Source: Micromonospora sp. NBC_01699 (GTDB lineage Bacteria > Actinomycetota > Actinomycetes > Mycobacteriales > Micromonosporaceae). Taken from it: a stretch of DNA of 64,000 bases. Of this stretch, positions 15,442 to 24,389 are shown piece after piece (positions within the stretch are counted from its first letter, which is position 1; every line of letters begins with the position of its first letter). Position numbers and translations under genes: made by a program. The stretch is from positions 6,014,001 through 6,078,000 of the forward strand of contig NZ_CP109199.1 of the NCBI RefSeq assembly GCF_036250065.1, read 5' to 3'. Under the pieces are notes generated by a model. The model saw only the letters and a program-made list of their open reading frames with translations, was not told where the DNA came from and ran no database searches.

Positions 15442-17055
15442 TTAGTGTTTGCTGGTGATTTCTTCGCGGTCGAGGGGTTCTACCGGGGGGTGGCCGGGGG
15501 AGACCGGGGCCTCTACCGGCTTTTCGATCGGGTAGAAGAAGCCCCTGATCGCCGGGCCGAGGGCGCCGAGGCGGTTCATCTTCTTCGGGACCACCCAGCC
15601 GACGTAGTCGAGCTGGCCGTGGCCATGCTCGTCGGTGTCGGCCAGCGGCTGGTGGACCTCCATGAACCGACCGTCCGGCAGCCGCCGGATGATGCCGGTC
15701 TCGACGCCGTGCGCCAGCACCTCGCGGTCGTGCTGCTGGAGACCCAGGCAGAGCCGGTAGGTGACGTAGTACGCAAGCGGCGGCACCAGGAGCAGACCGA
15801 TCCGACCGGCCCACGTCATCGCGTTCAGGCTGATGAAGAACTTGTCGGCGATGACGTCGTTGGCCCCGGACAGCGTCAGCACCAGGTAGAACGAGACCGC
15901 CATCGCACCGAGCGCGGTACGGCTGGGGTTGTCCCGGGGACGCTGCAACAGGTTGTGGATCTTGTTGTCCTTGTTCAACCGCGCTTCGATGAACGGGTAG
16001 AAGATCGGCAACATGGTCAGGATGCCCGGCAGCACCACGGTCGGCCAGAACAGCGGCGGGATGACGTACCCGTCACCGATCGGGATGTTGATCTGCCAGG
16101 CCGGCATCAACCGGGTGGAGCCGTCGAGGAACATGACGTACCAGTCGGGCTGGCTGGCCGAGGAGACCACCCATGCCTCGTACGGGCCGAAGAGCCAGAT
16201 CGGGTTGATCTGGAACAGACCGCCGAGCAGCGCGATCACGCCGAAGACGATCATGAAGAAGCCGCCCTGCTTCAGCGCGTAGCGCGGGAACATCCGCTCC
16301 CCGACCACGTTGCTGTTGGTCCGGCCGGGGCCGGGCCACTGGGTGTGCTTCTGCTTGAAGATCAGACCGAGGTGGGCGCTGATCAGCGCCAGCAGCAGAC
16401 CGGGGATCAGCAGCACGTGGGCGATGTAGAACCGGCTGATGATGATGTCGCCGGGGAACTCGCCGTTGAAGATCGACGAGGTGAGCCAGGAACCGATCAC
16501 CGGGATGGAGAGCATGATCGCCGAGGCGATCCGCAGGCCGGTGCCGGACAGGCCGTCGTCCGGGATGGAGTAGCCGCTGAAGCCGGCCAGGAAGCCGATC
16601 CAGAACAGCAGCGTACCGATGATCCAGTTCAGCTCACGCGGCTTGCGGAACGCGCCGGTGAAGAAGATCCGCAGCATGTGCACGACGATCGACGCCATGA
16701 ACAGCAGCGCGGCCCAGTGGTGCATCTGCCGCATGATCAGACCACCGCGGACATCGAACGAGATGTCCAGGGTGGAGGCGTACGCGGCCGACATGTGCGC
16801 CCCGCGCAGCGGCGCGTAACTGCCGTTGTACGTGACCTCGGTCATCGCCGGCTCGAAGAAGAAGGTGAGGAACACACCGGTCAGCAGCAGTACGACGAAC
16901 GAGAACAGCGCGATCTCGCCCAGCAGGAACGACCAGTGGTCCGGGAACACCTTGTTCAGCAGCGCCCGCAACGGGGTGGCCACCTGTAGCCGGTCGTCGA
17001 CCTCGCCGGCAGCCTTGCCCGGCACCGCTGCTACGTCGAACTTTCGGCGCTTCAC
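15442..17055 (-). CDS. qcrB: Cytochrome bc1 cytochrome b subunit
   Basis: The protein is 537 aa. It has the multi-helix cytochrome b core: heme-ligand His pairs in MRQMHHWAALLFMASIVVHM and RFYIAHVLLIP...ISAH, and the actinobacterial Qo-site motif PDWY. Near 460-475 it continues into the long C-terminal extension typical of actinobacterial QcrB. It oxidises menaquinol in the bcc:aa3 supercomplex of the plasma membrane. The GTG start at 17055 overlaps the qcrA stop by 4 bp with a GGGAG site upstream. It is the last gene of ctaE-qcrCAB. Confidence 0.97.
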   Translation of the reverse strand: MKRRKFDVAAVPGKAAGEVDDRLQVATPLRALLNKVFPDHWSFLLGEIALFSFVVLLLTGVFLTFFFEPAMTEVTYNGSYAPLRGAHMSAAYASTLDISFDVRGGLIMRQMHHWAALLFMASIVVHMLRIFFTGAFRKPRELNWIIGTLLFWIGFLAGFSGYSIPDDGLSGTGLRIASAIMLSIPVIGSWLTSSIFNGEFPGDIIISRFYIAHVLLIPGLLLALISAHLGLIFKQKHTQWPGPGRTNSNVVGERMFPRYALKQGGFFMIVFGVIALLGGLFQINPIWLFGPYEAWVVSSASQPDWYVMFLDGSTRLMPAWQINIPIGDGYVIPPLFWPTVVLPGILTMLPIFYPFIEARLNKDNKIHNLLQRPRDNPSRTALGAMAVSFYLVLTLSGANDVIADKFFISLNAMTWAGRIGLLLVPPLAYYVTYRLCLGLQQHDREVLAHGVETGIIRRLPDGRFMEVHQPLADTDEHGHGQLDYVGWVVPKKMNRLGALGPAIRGFFYPIEKPVEAPVSPGHPPVEPLDREEITSKH

Positions 17056-18140
17056 GGCCGCTCCCAGAAGTCTGGCCCGACGGTCTCGGTGAAGTCGGAC
17101 TTCGCCACGAAGAAGCCTTCCTCGTCCACCTCGATCGGCAGCTGAGGCAGGCGACGGCTGGCGGGCCCGAATACCGGACGGGCGTTGCTGGTGATCAGGA
17201 ACTGCGACTGGTGACACGGGCAGAGCAGCCGGTTGGTCTGCTGCTCGTACAGGCTCGCGGGGCAGCCGGCGTGCGTGCAGATCTTCGAGAACGCGATGTA
17301 GTTGCCCCACATGTAGTTCGCGTGCCCGGTGTCCTCGTTGGCGATCTGGGCCCGGCGGGCGTCGTCCTCGCGCAGGTGGATCAGGAGGGTGGGCGAGTCG
17401 GCGTGCTTGTTGCTGACGCCGTCCTCGATGCCCGGGAAGACGGTGAGCTGGCCACCGGCGCTGACGTCCTCGGGGCGCAGCGGCGTGCCGTCCTCGCGGG
17501 TCAGCCGGATCTTCTTGCCACCGTCGGCCGGAGCCCAGCCGGTGGTGAACATCTGGTTGTTCTTGTGCGGCTGCTGGATCAGACCACCGACCAGCGGCGC
17601 CGCCGCCACCAGACCCACCGGGGCGAGCCCGGCCAGCGCGGCGAAGCCGAGCAGTGGCCGGCGCTTGAAGCCGAGTTCCTCGGCCATGTAGACGATCGTG
17701 CTACCGGCGATCTTCCGGTCGGTCGGGTCCGAGCCGCCGTCGTGCCGACCCTGGATCGACACCTCCTTCGGCAGCAGCTTCTTGCCCCAGGCGAGGATGC
17801 CGAAGCCGACACCGAGCAGCGCGAGGCCGAGGGTCAGGCCGAGCAGCGGGGTGAAGATCTTGTCGTCGCCGGAGCCCGGCTTGTACTCCCACGGCCACCA
17901 GATGTAGATCGCCAGGAAGGCGGTCGCGAACAGGCCGGTGAGCAGGAAGAACAACGAAATCGTACGGGTCAGCCGACGCTCGGCCTTGGTGCCGAGGATC
18001 GGGAACGGCGGCTCGTAGTGGACGATCTCGATGCCGTCCCGACGCGCGCCCTCCTTCATGACCTCGAAGTTCGACAGCCGGGGGTCGTGCAGGTCGAGCT
18101 CGTCCTGCTCGGCCGCCCCGTGCGCGGTGCCGGTGCTCAT
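17052..18140 (-). CDS. qcrA: Rieske iron-sulfur subunit of cytochrome bc1
   Basis: The protein is 362 aa. Unlike short proteobacterial Rieske proteins it has a long N-terminus with three predicted membrane segments (about 62-83, 98-118 and 165-190), the actinobacterial form. The C-terminal 2Fe-2S domain carries CTHAGC and CPCHQSQF, with two Cys and two His ligands. It passes electrons from menaquinol to QcrC. It overlaps qcrC (ATGA) and qcrB (GTGA) by 4 bp each, indicating tightly coupled translation. Confidence 0.97.
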   Translation of the reverse strand: MSTGTAHGAAEQDELDLHDPRLSNFEVMKEGARRDGIEIVHYEPPFPILGTKAERRLTRTISLFFLLTGLFATAFLAIYIWWPWEYKPGSGDDKIFTPLLGLTLGLALLGVGFGILAWGKKLLPKEVSIQGRHDGGSDPTDRKIAGSTIVYMAEELGFKRRPLLGFAALAGLAPVGLVAAAPLVGGLIQQPHKNNQMFTTGWAPADGGKKIRLTREDGTPLRPEDVSAGGQLTVFPGIEDGVSNKHADSPTLLIHLREDDARRAQIANEDTGHANYMWGNYIAFSKICTHAGCPASLYEQQTNRLLCPCHQSQFLITSNARPVFGPASRRLPQLPIEVDEEGFFVAKSDFTETVGPDFWERP

Positions 18141-19045
18141 GACTTCCCCGCAATCCAGAGACTGGTGAAGACCAGCGCGACGATGCCGACCAGGAAGATG
18201 GCCAGACCCTCGGTGGACGGCCCGAACCGGCCGAGGTTGAAGAAGCCACCCGGGTCCTGCTCGTGCTTCAGCGTCTCCTGCACGAACGCGATGATGTCCG
18301 CCTTCTCCTCCGGGCGGATCTGGTTGTCACCGAAGACCGGCATGTTCTGCGGTCCGGTGAGCATCGCGGCGTACAGCTGCCGGTCGGTGGCCGGCTTCAG
18401 GTTCGGCGCGAACTTGCCCGAGGACAGCGCACCACCGCCGCCGCCGAAGCCGTGGCACGCGGCACAGTTGATCCGGTAGAGCTCGCCACCCTCGGCGACG
18501 TCGCCACCGGCCCGCAGGTCCTCGCGCTCGGGCACCTGCGGCCCACCGCCGAGTTCCTGGACGTACTGGCCGAGCTGGGTGGTCTGGTCCTCGTTGAAGA
18601 CCGGGGGCTTGCGCTCGGCCTGGGCCTCCTGGCGGCCCAGCGGCATCCGGCCGGAACCCACCTGGAACTCGACCGAGGCGGAACCGACGCCGACCAGGCT
18701 CGGCCCGCGGCCCTCGATGCCCTGTGCGTTGCGGCCGTGGCAGGAGACGCAGCTGACGTCGAACAGCGCCTTGCCCTCCTGGGCCGCGCTGGAAAGCTGA
18801 GGGGTGTCCTGCGCCTGCAAACCCGGCGCGAACACGGTGTAGGCACCGCCGGCCAGGATCAGGGCGGCCACCAGGCGCACCGCGGCGCCCAGCCGCCGGC
18901 GGCCCCGGCTGCGCGGCGCGGACCGGCCGCTGCGCAGGCGCGCGAAGATGCCGCGTTGGCGATCGCCCCGGCTGGCCCGCGTCCCGGGGCCGCCCGCGTC
19001 GGGGCTGGCCGCGCCGGATCGCGCGCTGGGGGTGTCAGAAGTCAT
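18137..19045 (-). CDS. qcrC: Diheme cytochrome c subunit of cytochrome bc1
   Basis: The protein is 302 aa. Two CxxCH heme-attachment motifs (CVSCH near 103 and CAACH near 200) define two fused cytochrome c domains. An N-terminal Arg/Ser-rich stretch (1-50) precedes a membrane anchor (about 52-70), and a second membrane segment lies at the C-terminus (about 280-298). QcrC bridges bc1 to the aa3 oxidase without a soluble cytochrome c in actinobacteria. The ATG at 19045 follows AAGGAC. The basic leader is longer than I would expect, so a start further in is possible. Confidence 0.96.
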   Translation of the reverse strand: MTSDTPSARSGAASPDAGGPGTRASRGDRQRGIFARLRSGRSAPRSRGRRRLGAAVRLVAALILAGGAYTVFAPGLQAQDTPQLSSAAQEGKALFDVSCVSCHGRNAQGIEGRGPSLVGVGSASVEFQVGSGRMPLGRQEAQAERKPPVFNEDQTTQLGQYVQELGGGPQVPEREDLRAGGDVAEGGELYRINCAACHGFGGGGGALSSGKFAPNLKPATDRQLYAAMLTGPQNMPVFGDNQIRPEEKADIIAFVQETLKHEQDPGGFFNLGRFGPSTEGLAIFLVGIVALVFTSLWIAGKS

Positions 19046-19119
19046 GGCCTGTGTCCTTAACGGTGTCTCGACCTTTTCTCAGGGACGGGGCGTCGGCGCG
19101 CAAGGTGACGGCGCCATGA

Positions 19120-19719
19120 TCACTGAAGCCAGTAGATCATGCCGTACAGCGCAATCCACACGACGTCGACGAAGTGCCAGTAGTAGGACACGACGATCGC
19201 CGAGGTGGCCTGAGCCGGGGTGAACCGACCCATGGTGGTGCGCATCATGAAGATGATGAACGCGATCAAACCACCGGTGACGTGTAGGCCGTGGAAGCCG
19301 GTGGTCAGATAGAACATCGACCCGTAGCCGTCCGCGTTGATCTTGACGCCCTCGTGTACCAGGCTGCGGTACTCGTTGAGCTGACCAAGCACGAAGATCA
19401 GGCCCATCACGAAGGTGAGCGTGAACCAGCGCCGCAGCGCGTGCACGTCACCCCGCTCCGCGGCGAACACGCCGAGCTGGCAGGTGACCGAGGACAACAC
19501 CAGGATCACCGTGAACGTCGTCGCGTACGGGACCTTGAGCACCTCGGTGTGCTTCTCCCACTGCTCCGGGGCAGCCGCACGGATGGAGAAGTACATCGCG
19601 AAGAGCGCCGCGAAGAACATCAGTTCGCTGGAGAGCCACACGATCGTCCCGACGCTGACCATGTTGGGACGCGTCAGAGAGTGGATCCGGCTCTTGTCAA
19701 TGGCTGGGGCCGCTGTCAC
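19120..19719 (-). CDS. ctaE: Cytochrome c oxidase subunit III
   Basis: The protein is 199 aa with five membrane segments, as usual for actinobacterial CtaE, and the subunit III motifs [20 protein letters not shown] and [11 protein letters not shown]. The start is a GTG at 19719; an AATAAT hexamer 6 nt upstream and the absence of a ribosome site suggest a leaderless mRNA. It opens the ctaE-qcrC-qcrA-qcrB operon with a 74-nt gap to qcrC. It is divergent from the CtaG-like gene. Confidence 0.95.
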   Translation of the reverse strand: MTAAPAIDKSRIHSLTRPNMVSVGTIVWLSSELMFFAALFAMYFSIRAAAPEQWEKHTEVLKVPYATTFTVILVLSSVTCQLGVFAAERGDVHALRRWFTLTFVMGLIFVLGQLNEYRSLVHEGVKINADGYGSMFYLTTGFHGLHVTGGLIAFIIFMMRTTMGRFTPAQATSAIVVSYYWHFVDVVWIALYGMIYWLQ

Positions 19720-19815
19720 GCGGTCATTATTGCCCCCGATCAGCACCCGCGATCCTCGGGGTGGCAAAACCGGCACGAGTTCCGGGGTAGCTGACCCTGC
19801 CCGGTTCGACTGGCC

Positions 19816-19821
19816 TAGCCT
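19816..19821 (+). promoter_or_regulatory. -10 of leaderless CtaG-like gene
   Basis: TAGCCT ends 7 nt before the GTG at 19829; CTGACC at 19791-19796 is a possible -35 with a 19-nt spacer. Confidence 0.6.
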
Positions 19822-19828
19822 GAAAAAC

Positions 19829-20875
19829 GTGCTGCGCGTCGATCCGATCCACACCCTCACCTCGACCTTGACGCCGACCCTGGCCTCGGGCGAGGGCTCC
19901 GGTCCGCCCCCGTTCACCGTCTCCGCGATCTTCAGCCAGACCAGGCTGGACAGCTGGCTCGCGGTCGGGCTGGTGCTCGCCACCGGCCTCTACCTGTACG
20001 GCGTTCACCGACTACGGGTACGCGGCGACCACTGGCCGGTCTCCCGAACCGTGCTGTTCATCGGCCCCGGACTCGGCTCGATAGCGGCGGTCACGGTCAG
20101 CGGGCTGCACGCGTACGACACGTCGCTGCTGTCCGTACACATGGTCCAGCACATGGTGTTGTCCATGATCGCGCCGATCTTCCTGGCGCTCGGCGCCCCG
20201 ATGACCCTCGCTCTGCGTACGCTCACCGGTGCGCCGCGTCGCCGACTGCTCGCCGTGGTGCACAGCCGGGTGGCCCGGGTGCTCGCCTTCCCGCTGTTCG
20301 CCTTCGGCCTGTTCGTGGTGAACCCGTTCGTGCTCTATTTCACGGACCTCTACCGCTTCACCCTCGAACACGCCTGGGCCCACGAGCTGATCCACGCCCA
20401 TTTCATCCTCACCGGCTGCCTGTTCTTCTGGCCACTGGTCGGGCTGGACCCGCTGCCGGGACGCTGGCCGTACCCGGCGCGGGCGCTGCTGATGCTGCTC
20501 TCGGTGCCGTTCCACACCGTGCTGGGGCTCACCGTGATGCAGAGCACCACCCTCTTCGGCGGCGACTGGTACCCCTCGCTCGCCCTCGACTGGTCCGACC
20601 CGTGGGCCGACCAGAAGGTCGCCGGCGGCATCCTCTGGGCTGGTGGCGAGTTCGTCAGCGTGACAATGATCGCGGTTCTGGTACTCCAGTGGATGCGCCA
20701 GTCCGAGCGCGAGGCCCGCCGGGTCGACCGGGAACTCGACCGCCAGGAGGCCCGAGAACGCGCCTCCGCCTCCGCCGCCACCGATCCCGGCGGACCCGGC
20801 GAGGTCGACCCGCCCGCCCCGGTCCCGTCCGGTGGTGCCCCCGCCCCGACCACGTCGAGCAGCGCATCGGGCTGA
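19829..20875 (+). CDS. CtaG-like cytochrome c oxidase assembly membrane protein
   Basis: The protein is 348 aa with about seven membrane segments and the CtaG (caa3-type) motifs [41 protein letters not shown] and GDWY. The family helps assemble the copper centres of cytochrome c oxidase; the conserved His residues in the membrane segments are candidate copper ligands. The last 50 residues are charged, then Pro/Ala/Ser-rich. The frame is open upstream, but the -10 at 19816 makes GTG 19829 the best start. It is divergent from ctaE, consistent with joint use in oxidase biogenesis. Confidence 0.88.
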   Translation: MLRVDPIHTLTSTLTPTLASGEGSGPPPFTVSAIFSQTRLDSWLAVGLVLATGLYLYGVHRLRVRGDHWPVSRTVLFIGPGLGSIAAVTVSGLHAYDTSLLSVHMVQHMVLSMIAPIFLALGAPMTLALRTLTGAPRRRLLAVVHSRVARVLAFPLFAFGLFVVNPFVLYFTDLYRFTLEHAWAHELIHAHFILTGCLFFWPLVGLDPLPGRWPYPARALLMLLSVPFHTVLGLTVMQSTTLFGGDWYPSLALDWSDPWADQKVAGGILWAGGEFVSVTMIAVLVLQWMRQSEREARRVDRELDRQEARERASASAATDPGGPGEVDPPAPVPSGGAPAPTTSSSASG

Positions 20876-20992
20876 CCCACCCGCACCCGCACCCGACTGA
20901 TCACGGGCCCGGCGGACGGCCGCCCGGTCCCGTCATCCGGGCGGTGGCGGCCCCGGTCCACGGGTGGAACCGGCCCGCCCGGCGGCGACCGG

Positions 20993-20998
20993 TACGAT
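20993..20998 (+). promoter_or_regulatory. -10 of receiver-like gene
   Basis: TACGAT would give a leader of about 30 nt that contains a CTGGGA ribosome site before the ATG at 21034. Confidence 0.5.
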
Positions 20999-21033
20999 CA
21001 GCGGGCAGCTACGACCTGGGAGCCCTGGGACCG

Positions 21034-21444
21034 ATGACCGAACGCCTTTACACCGTCCTGCTGTACAGCGACGACCTACAGGTCCGGGACCGGATGCGCT
21101 CCGCCGTGGGCACCCGTCCGGCCAGCGACCTCCTGGTCGAGTTCGTCGACGCGTCCAGCTACGCCGAGTGCGTCCGGCTGGTCGACACCTACGAGATCGA
21201 CCTGATGGTGCTCGACGGCGAGGCGACCCCGGCCGGTGGCATCGGCATCGCCCGGCAGATCAAGGACGACCGCGAGGACTCCCCGCCGACCTGCGTCGTG
21301 ATCGCCCGTGCGGCGGACCGCTGGCTGGCCGCGTACGCCCAGGTCGATGCGACCCTCGTGCACCCGCTCGACCCGGTGACCACCGGCCGGACCGTCGCCG
21401 ACCTGCTGCGCGTACGCGCGAGCGGGGCGAGCACCGCGGCCTGA
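21034..21444 (+). CDS. Receiver-like (response-regulator fold) protein
   Basis: The protein is 136 aa, a single domain. It starts [13 protein letters not shown], has a VLDGEA strand where the phospho-acceptor Asp would sit (about residue 57), and a C-terminal VHPLDP segment resembling the conserved Lys loop but with His-Pro. I read it as a CheY-like pseudo-receiver: the fold is recognisable, but the acidic pocket and Lys are only partly conserved. No histidine kinase is nearby. It sits 92 bp before trpD on the same strand; a functional link to trpD is not evident. Confidence 0.7.
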   Translation: MTERLYTVLLYSDDLQVRDRMRSAVGTRPASDLLVEFVDASSYAECVRLVDTYEIDLMVLDGEATPAGGIGIARQIKDDREDSPPTCVVIARAADRWLAAYAQVDATLVHPLDPVTTGRTVADLLRVRASGASTAA

Positions 21445-21536
21445 CGCTGGACCGGCCCGACCGCCCCGCCGCGGTCGGACCCACCGGGGACGCTCCGCCA
21501 CAGCCCGTATCCCAACCCCCGCTCGGGAGGCCCACC

Positions 21537-22604
21537 GTGGGCGAACGGACCTGGTCGAACCTTCTCGCCGCGCTGCTGCGTGCGGAGGAACTGTCCACCG
21601 CCGACACGGCCTGGGCGATGGGCGAGATCATGTCCGGGTCGGCCACCCCGGTCCAGATCGCCGGGTTCGCGATGGCGCTGCGCGCCAAGGGCGAGACCTC
21701 CGCCGAGCTGGGCGGCCTGGTCGAGGCGATGCTCTCCAACGCGGTGCTGGTCGACCTGCCGGACGAGATCCGGGCCGGCTCGGTCGACGTGGTCGGCACC
21801 GGCGGCGACCGGGCGCACACGGTCAACATCTCCACCATGACCGCGATGGTGGTGGCCGGGGCCGGCGTACGGGTGGTCAAGCACGGCAACCGGGCCGCCT
21901 CCTCCTCGTGCGGTGCCGCCGACCTGCTCGAATTCCTCGGCATCCCGCTCGACCTCAGCCCGGCCGGGGTCGCCCGGTGTGTCACCGAGGTCGGCATCGG
22001 CTTCTGTTTCGCCGCCCGGTTCCACCCCGGCATGCGACACGCCTCGGTCCCGCGCCGGGAGCTCGGCGTGCCGACCGCCTTCAACTTCCTCGGCCCGCTG
22101 ACCAACCCGGGCCGCCCACGGGCCGCCGCCGTCGGCTGCTTCGACCAGCGGATGGCGCCGGTGATGGCCGGCGTGTTCGCCGCCCGTGGCGACTCGGTGC
22201 TGGTGCTGCGCGGCGAGGACGGGCTGGACGAGTTCAGCACCGCCGCGCCGACCCGGGTGTGGATCGCCAGCAACGGCCGGGTGACCGAGACCGTGCTCGA
22301 CTCGGTCGACCTCGGCCTGCCCCGCTCCGCCCCGGGCGACCTGCGCGGCGGCGACGCGACCTTCAACGCCGACGCGGCCCGCCGGCTGCTCGCCGGGGAA
22401 CGCGGACCGGTACGGGACGCGGTGCTGGTCAACACGGCCGCCGCGCTGGCCGCCGCAGGGGGCCGCCTGGACGGCGATCTGACCGCCTCGTTGCGCGAGG
22501 GCCTGCGGGTCGCCGAGGAGTCGATCGACTCCGGCGCCGCAGCCAGGACCCTCGACCGTTGGATCGAGGTCGCCACGACCGCCAAGGCGTCCGAAGAGGG
22601 CTGA
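21537..22604 (+). CDS. trpD: Anthranilate phosphoribosyltransferase
   Basis: The protein is 355 aa, the usual family length. It has the PRPP-binding GTGGD loop in [17 protein letters not shown] (about residues 82-98), the [18 protein letters not shown] motif, and [10 protein letters not shown]. It transfers phosphoribose to anthranilate in tryptophan synthesis. The GTG at 21537 is preceded by GGGAGG with 6-nt spacing. No other trp gene is nearby; an isolated trpD next to the cta/qcr genes is also the arrangement I recall for M. tuberculosis. Confidence 0.96.
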   Translation: MGERTWSNLLAALLRAEELSTADTAWAMGEIMSGSATPVQIAGFAMALRAKGETSAELGGLVEAMLSNAVLVDLPDEIRAGSVDVVGTGGDRAHTVNISTMTAMVVAGAGVRVVKHGNRAASSSCGAADLLEFLGIPLDLSPAGVARCVTEVGIGFCFAARFHPGMRHASVPRRELGVPTAFNFLGPLTNPGRPRAAAVGCFDQRMAPVMAGVFAARGDSVLVLRGEDGLDEFSTAAPTRVWIASNGRVTETVLDSVDLGLPRSAPGDLRGGDATFNADAARRLLAGERGPVRDAVLVNTAAALAAAGGRLDGDLTASLREGLRVAEESIDSGAAARTLDRWIEVATTAKASEEG

Positions 22605-22736
22605 CCCCGCCCCCATCACCCCTCGGCAGCCCGTTTCGCGGCCCTACCAGCTCTTTTGCGGGGCTGCGCGCGGTCGCTGTGCGCCCCGGCAGGCGTCAGG
22701 CTGCGCGCCTACCGGCCGCCCCGACGACGAAGCCGA

Positions 22737-22812
22737 AAGCCGTCGACCGGGGATCCGGCGGTGGTCGACCAAGGAGGTCGAACCACCGGGACGGGTCCCC
22801 GGTCGACGGCTT
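22737..22812. terminator. Large two-stem bidirectional hairpin
   Basis: Outer arms 22737-22753 and 22796-22812 pair perfectly over 17 bp. Inside, 22760-22770 pairs with 22776-22787 (11 bp plus one bulged T) around a 5-nt loop. It lies between the converging trpD and ctaF genes and probably ends both transcripts. Confidence 0.78.
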
Positions 22813-22844
22813 CAGCGCGTACGTCGGGTGTTACCGGGGCCGGC

Positions 22845-23270
22845 TCAGTGCTCGGCGGTGCGCCGGGTGCCGGAGTAGTACTCGAAGAGCAGGCCGCAGG
22901 TGGAGAAGATGATCGCGAGCCCACCGACCCCGATCAGCCACCACTGCCAGAACACCAGGCCGAGGCCGACGATGCTGGCTGACACGGCCAGACCGAACGG
23001 CCAGTAGCTGCCGGGGCTGAAGAAGCCGATCTCCCCCGCGCCCTCGGCGATCTCCGCGTCCGGCCGGTCCTCCGGGCGCGGGTCGATCCGCCGGGAGACG
23101 AACCAGAAGAAACCACCGCACATCAACAGGAGCAGGGTGGACAGCGCCAGCGCGGTGCTGCCGACCCAGTCGACGTGGCCCATCTGGCCATCGGTCCAAC
23201 CCGCGTAGACGAAGGTCGCGATGAACAGAAAGACCGCGAGGATGCCGAAGAGGCGCCACTCAGACTTCAT
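22845..23270 (-). CDS. ctaF: Cytochrome c oxidase subunit IV
   Basis: The protein is 141 aa with four membrane segments (about 5-25, 35-58, 92-112 and 113-130) and the actinobacterial CtaF features SEWRLFGILAVFL, GFFSPGSYWPFGLA and EYYSG. It is a structural subunit of the aa3 oxidase. It follows ctaC by 8 bp and is the last gene of that operon. Confidence 0.93.
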   Translation of the reverse strand: MKSEWRLFGILAVFLFIATFVYAGWTDGQMGHVDWVGSTALALSTLLLLMCGGFFWFVSRRIDPRPEDRPDAEIAEGAGEIGFFSPGSYWPFGLAVSASIVGLGLVFWQWWLIGVGGLAIIFSTCGLLFEYYSGTRRTAEH

Positions 23271-23278
23271 GCCCGTCC

Positions 23279-24223
23279 TCAGCTTCCCACGCCGGTAGCG
23301 CTGGTCTTGTTGAAGTTGTTCTCGTCACGCCGGGTCTTGAACGGCTCGGTCGTGGTGGCCAGCGGGTCCTCACCGATCGCGGTCAACGCGTCCTGCGTCG
23401 ACTGACCGGCCTTCTTCGCCGCCAGGAACTGGTCGTACTCCTCCGGCGAGACGACCCGCAGCTCGAAGTTCATCATCGAGTGGTAGGTGCCGCACAGTTC
23501 GGCGCAACGGCCGACGTACGCGCCCTCGGTGGTGAGCCGGTCGACCTCGAAGACGTTGCGTACGTTGCCCGGGAAGACGTCCCGCTTGAAGAGCAGCTCG
23601 GGCACCCAGAACGAGTGGATGACGTCCTTGCTGGTCTCCTCGAACCGGATGCTGCGACCGGTCGGCAGCACCAGGACCGGGATCACCTCGGTGGTACCGA
23701 GGGTCGACGCGACCGTGTTCGCGTCCGCGCCGATGCCGTCGCGGTAATTGAACTGCCAGTTCCACTTGAACGCGACGACCTCGACGGTCACGTCCGGGTT
23801 CTTCGACGTCCGGTCGACATCGGTCTGGATGATCGCGGTGTAGTAGAAGAGCACCGCCACGATGAGAACCGGCGCGATGGTGTAAAGGAACTCCATCGGC
23901 ATGTTGAACCGGGTCTGCACGGGCAGCGAGTCACCGCGCTTGCGGTAACGGATGATGCACCAGAAGATCAGGCCCCAGACGAATACACCGACCGCGAGCG
24001 CGGCGATCGCCGACGCGATCCAGAGGTCGTACATCCGGTGCGACTGCGGCGTGATTCCGCCCTGCGGCCAACCGAAGCCGTCAACTGCCTTGCCGACGTC
24101 ACAGCCGGTGAGCAGGGTCAGCAGCGCCGCGCCACCGACACCGAGCCCGGCGAACCGGACGGCATTACGCCGTTGGCTGCGCCTTCCGGCCGTGGGCCGT
24201 ACATCTGAACCCCTTGCGACCAC
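23279..24223 (-). CDS. ctaC: Cytochrome c oxidase subunit II
   Basis: The protein is 314 aa from a GTG at 24223, supported by GGGAGG upstream. A lipoprotein-like signal ends in LLTGC (about residue 41), followed by two membrane helices (about 62-84 and 106-127) and a periplasmic-side cupredoxin domain. The CuA ligands are present in CAELCGTYHSMM, with the aromatic electron-entry segment FKWNWQF upstream. Subunit I (ctaD) is not in the window. The promoter lies in the 166-bp gap to the divergent cysteine desulfurase. Confidence 0.96.
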   Translation of the reverse strand: MVARGSDVRPTAGRRSQRRNAVRFAGLGVGGAALLTLLTGCDVGKAVDGFGWPQGGITPQSHRMYDLWIASAIAALAVGVFVWGLIFWCIIRYRKRGDSLPVQTRFNMPMEFLYTIAPVLIVAVLFYYTAIIQTDVDRTSKNPDVTVEVVAFKWNWQFNYRDGIGADANTVASTLGTTEVIPVLVLPTGRSIRFEETSKDVIHSFWVPELLFKRDVFPGNVRNVFEVDRLTTEGAYVGRCAELCGTYHSMMNFELRVVSPEEYDQFLAAKKAGQSTQDALTAIGEDPLATTTEPFKTRRDENNFNKTSATGVGS

Positions 24224-24377
24224 CTGGTCCTGCCTCCCTAGCGCGCCGCTGGTGTCTGTTTTCCGTACCAACAGCAAAGGCGTCACCGACGGTCGCAGAT
24301 TACTCGACCATGCCGGGCTGGACGGCTCTGGGGTCACTCTGTCCCCCAATGGGGATCTTGCTCGATCCGTCGCGGGT

Positions 24378-24383
24378 TAACGT
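24378..24383 (+). promoter_or_regulatory. -10 of leaderless cysteine desulfurase gene
   Basis: TAACGT ends 6 nt before the GTG at 24390 and no Shine-Dalgarno sequence is present. Confidence 0.6.
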
Positions 24384-24389
24384 ACGAGT

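Noticed and set aside
19415-19828. Upstream extension of the CtaG-like gene
   Set aside because: It runs antisense through ctaE and lacks family similarity; a -10 lies at 19816 just before the preferred start.
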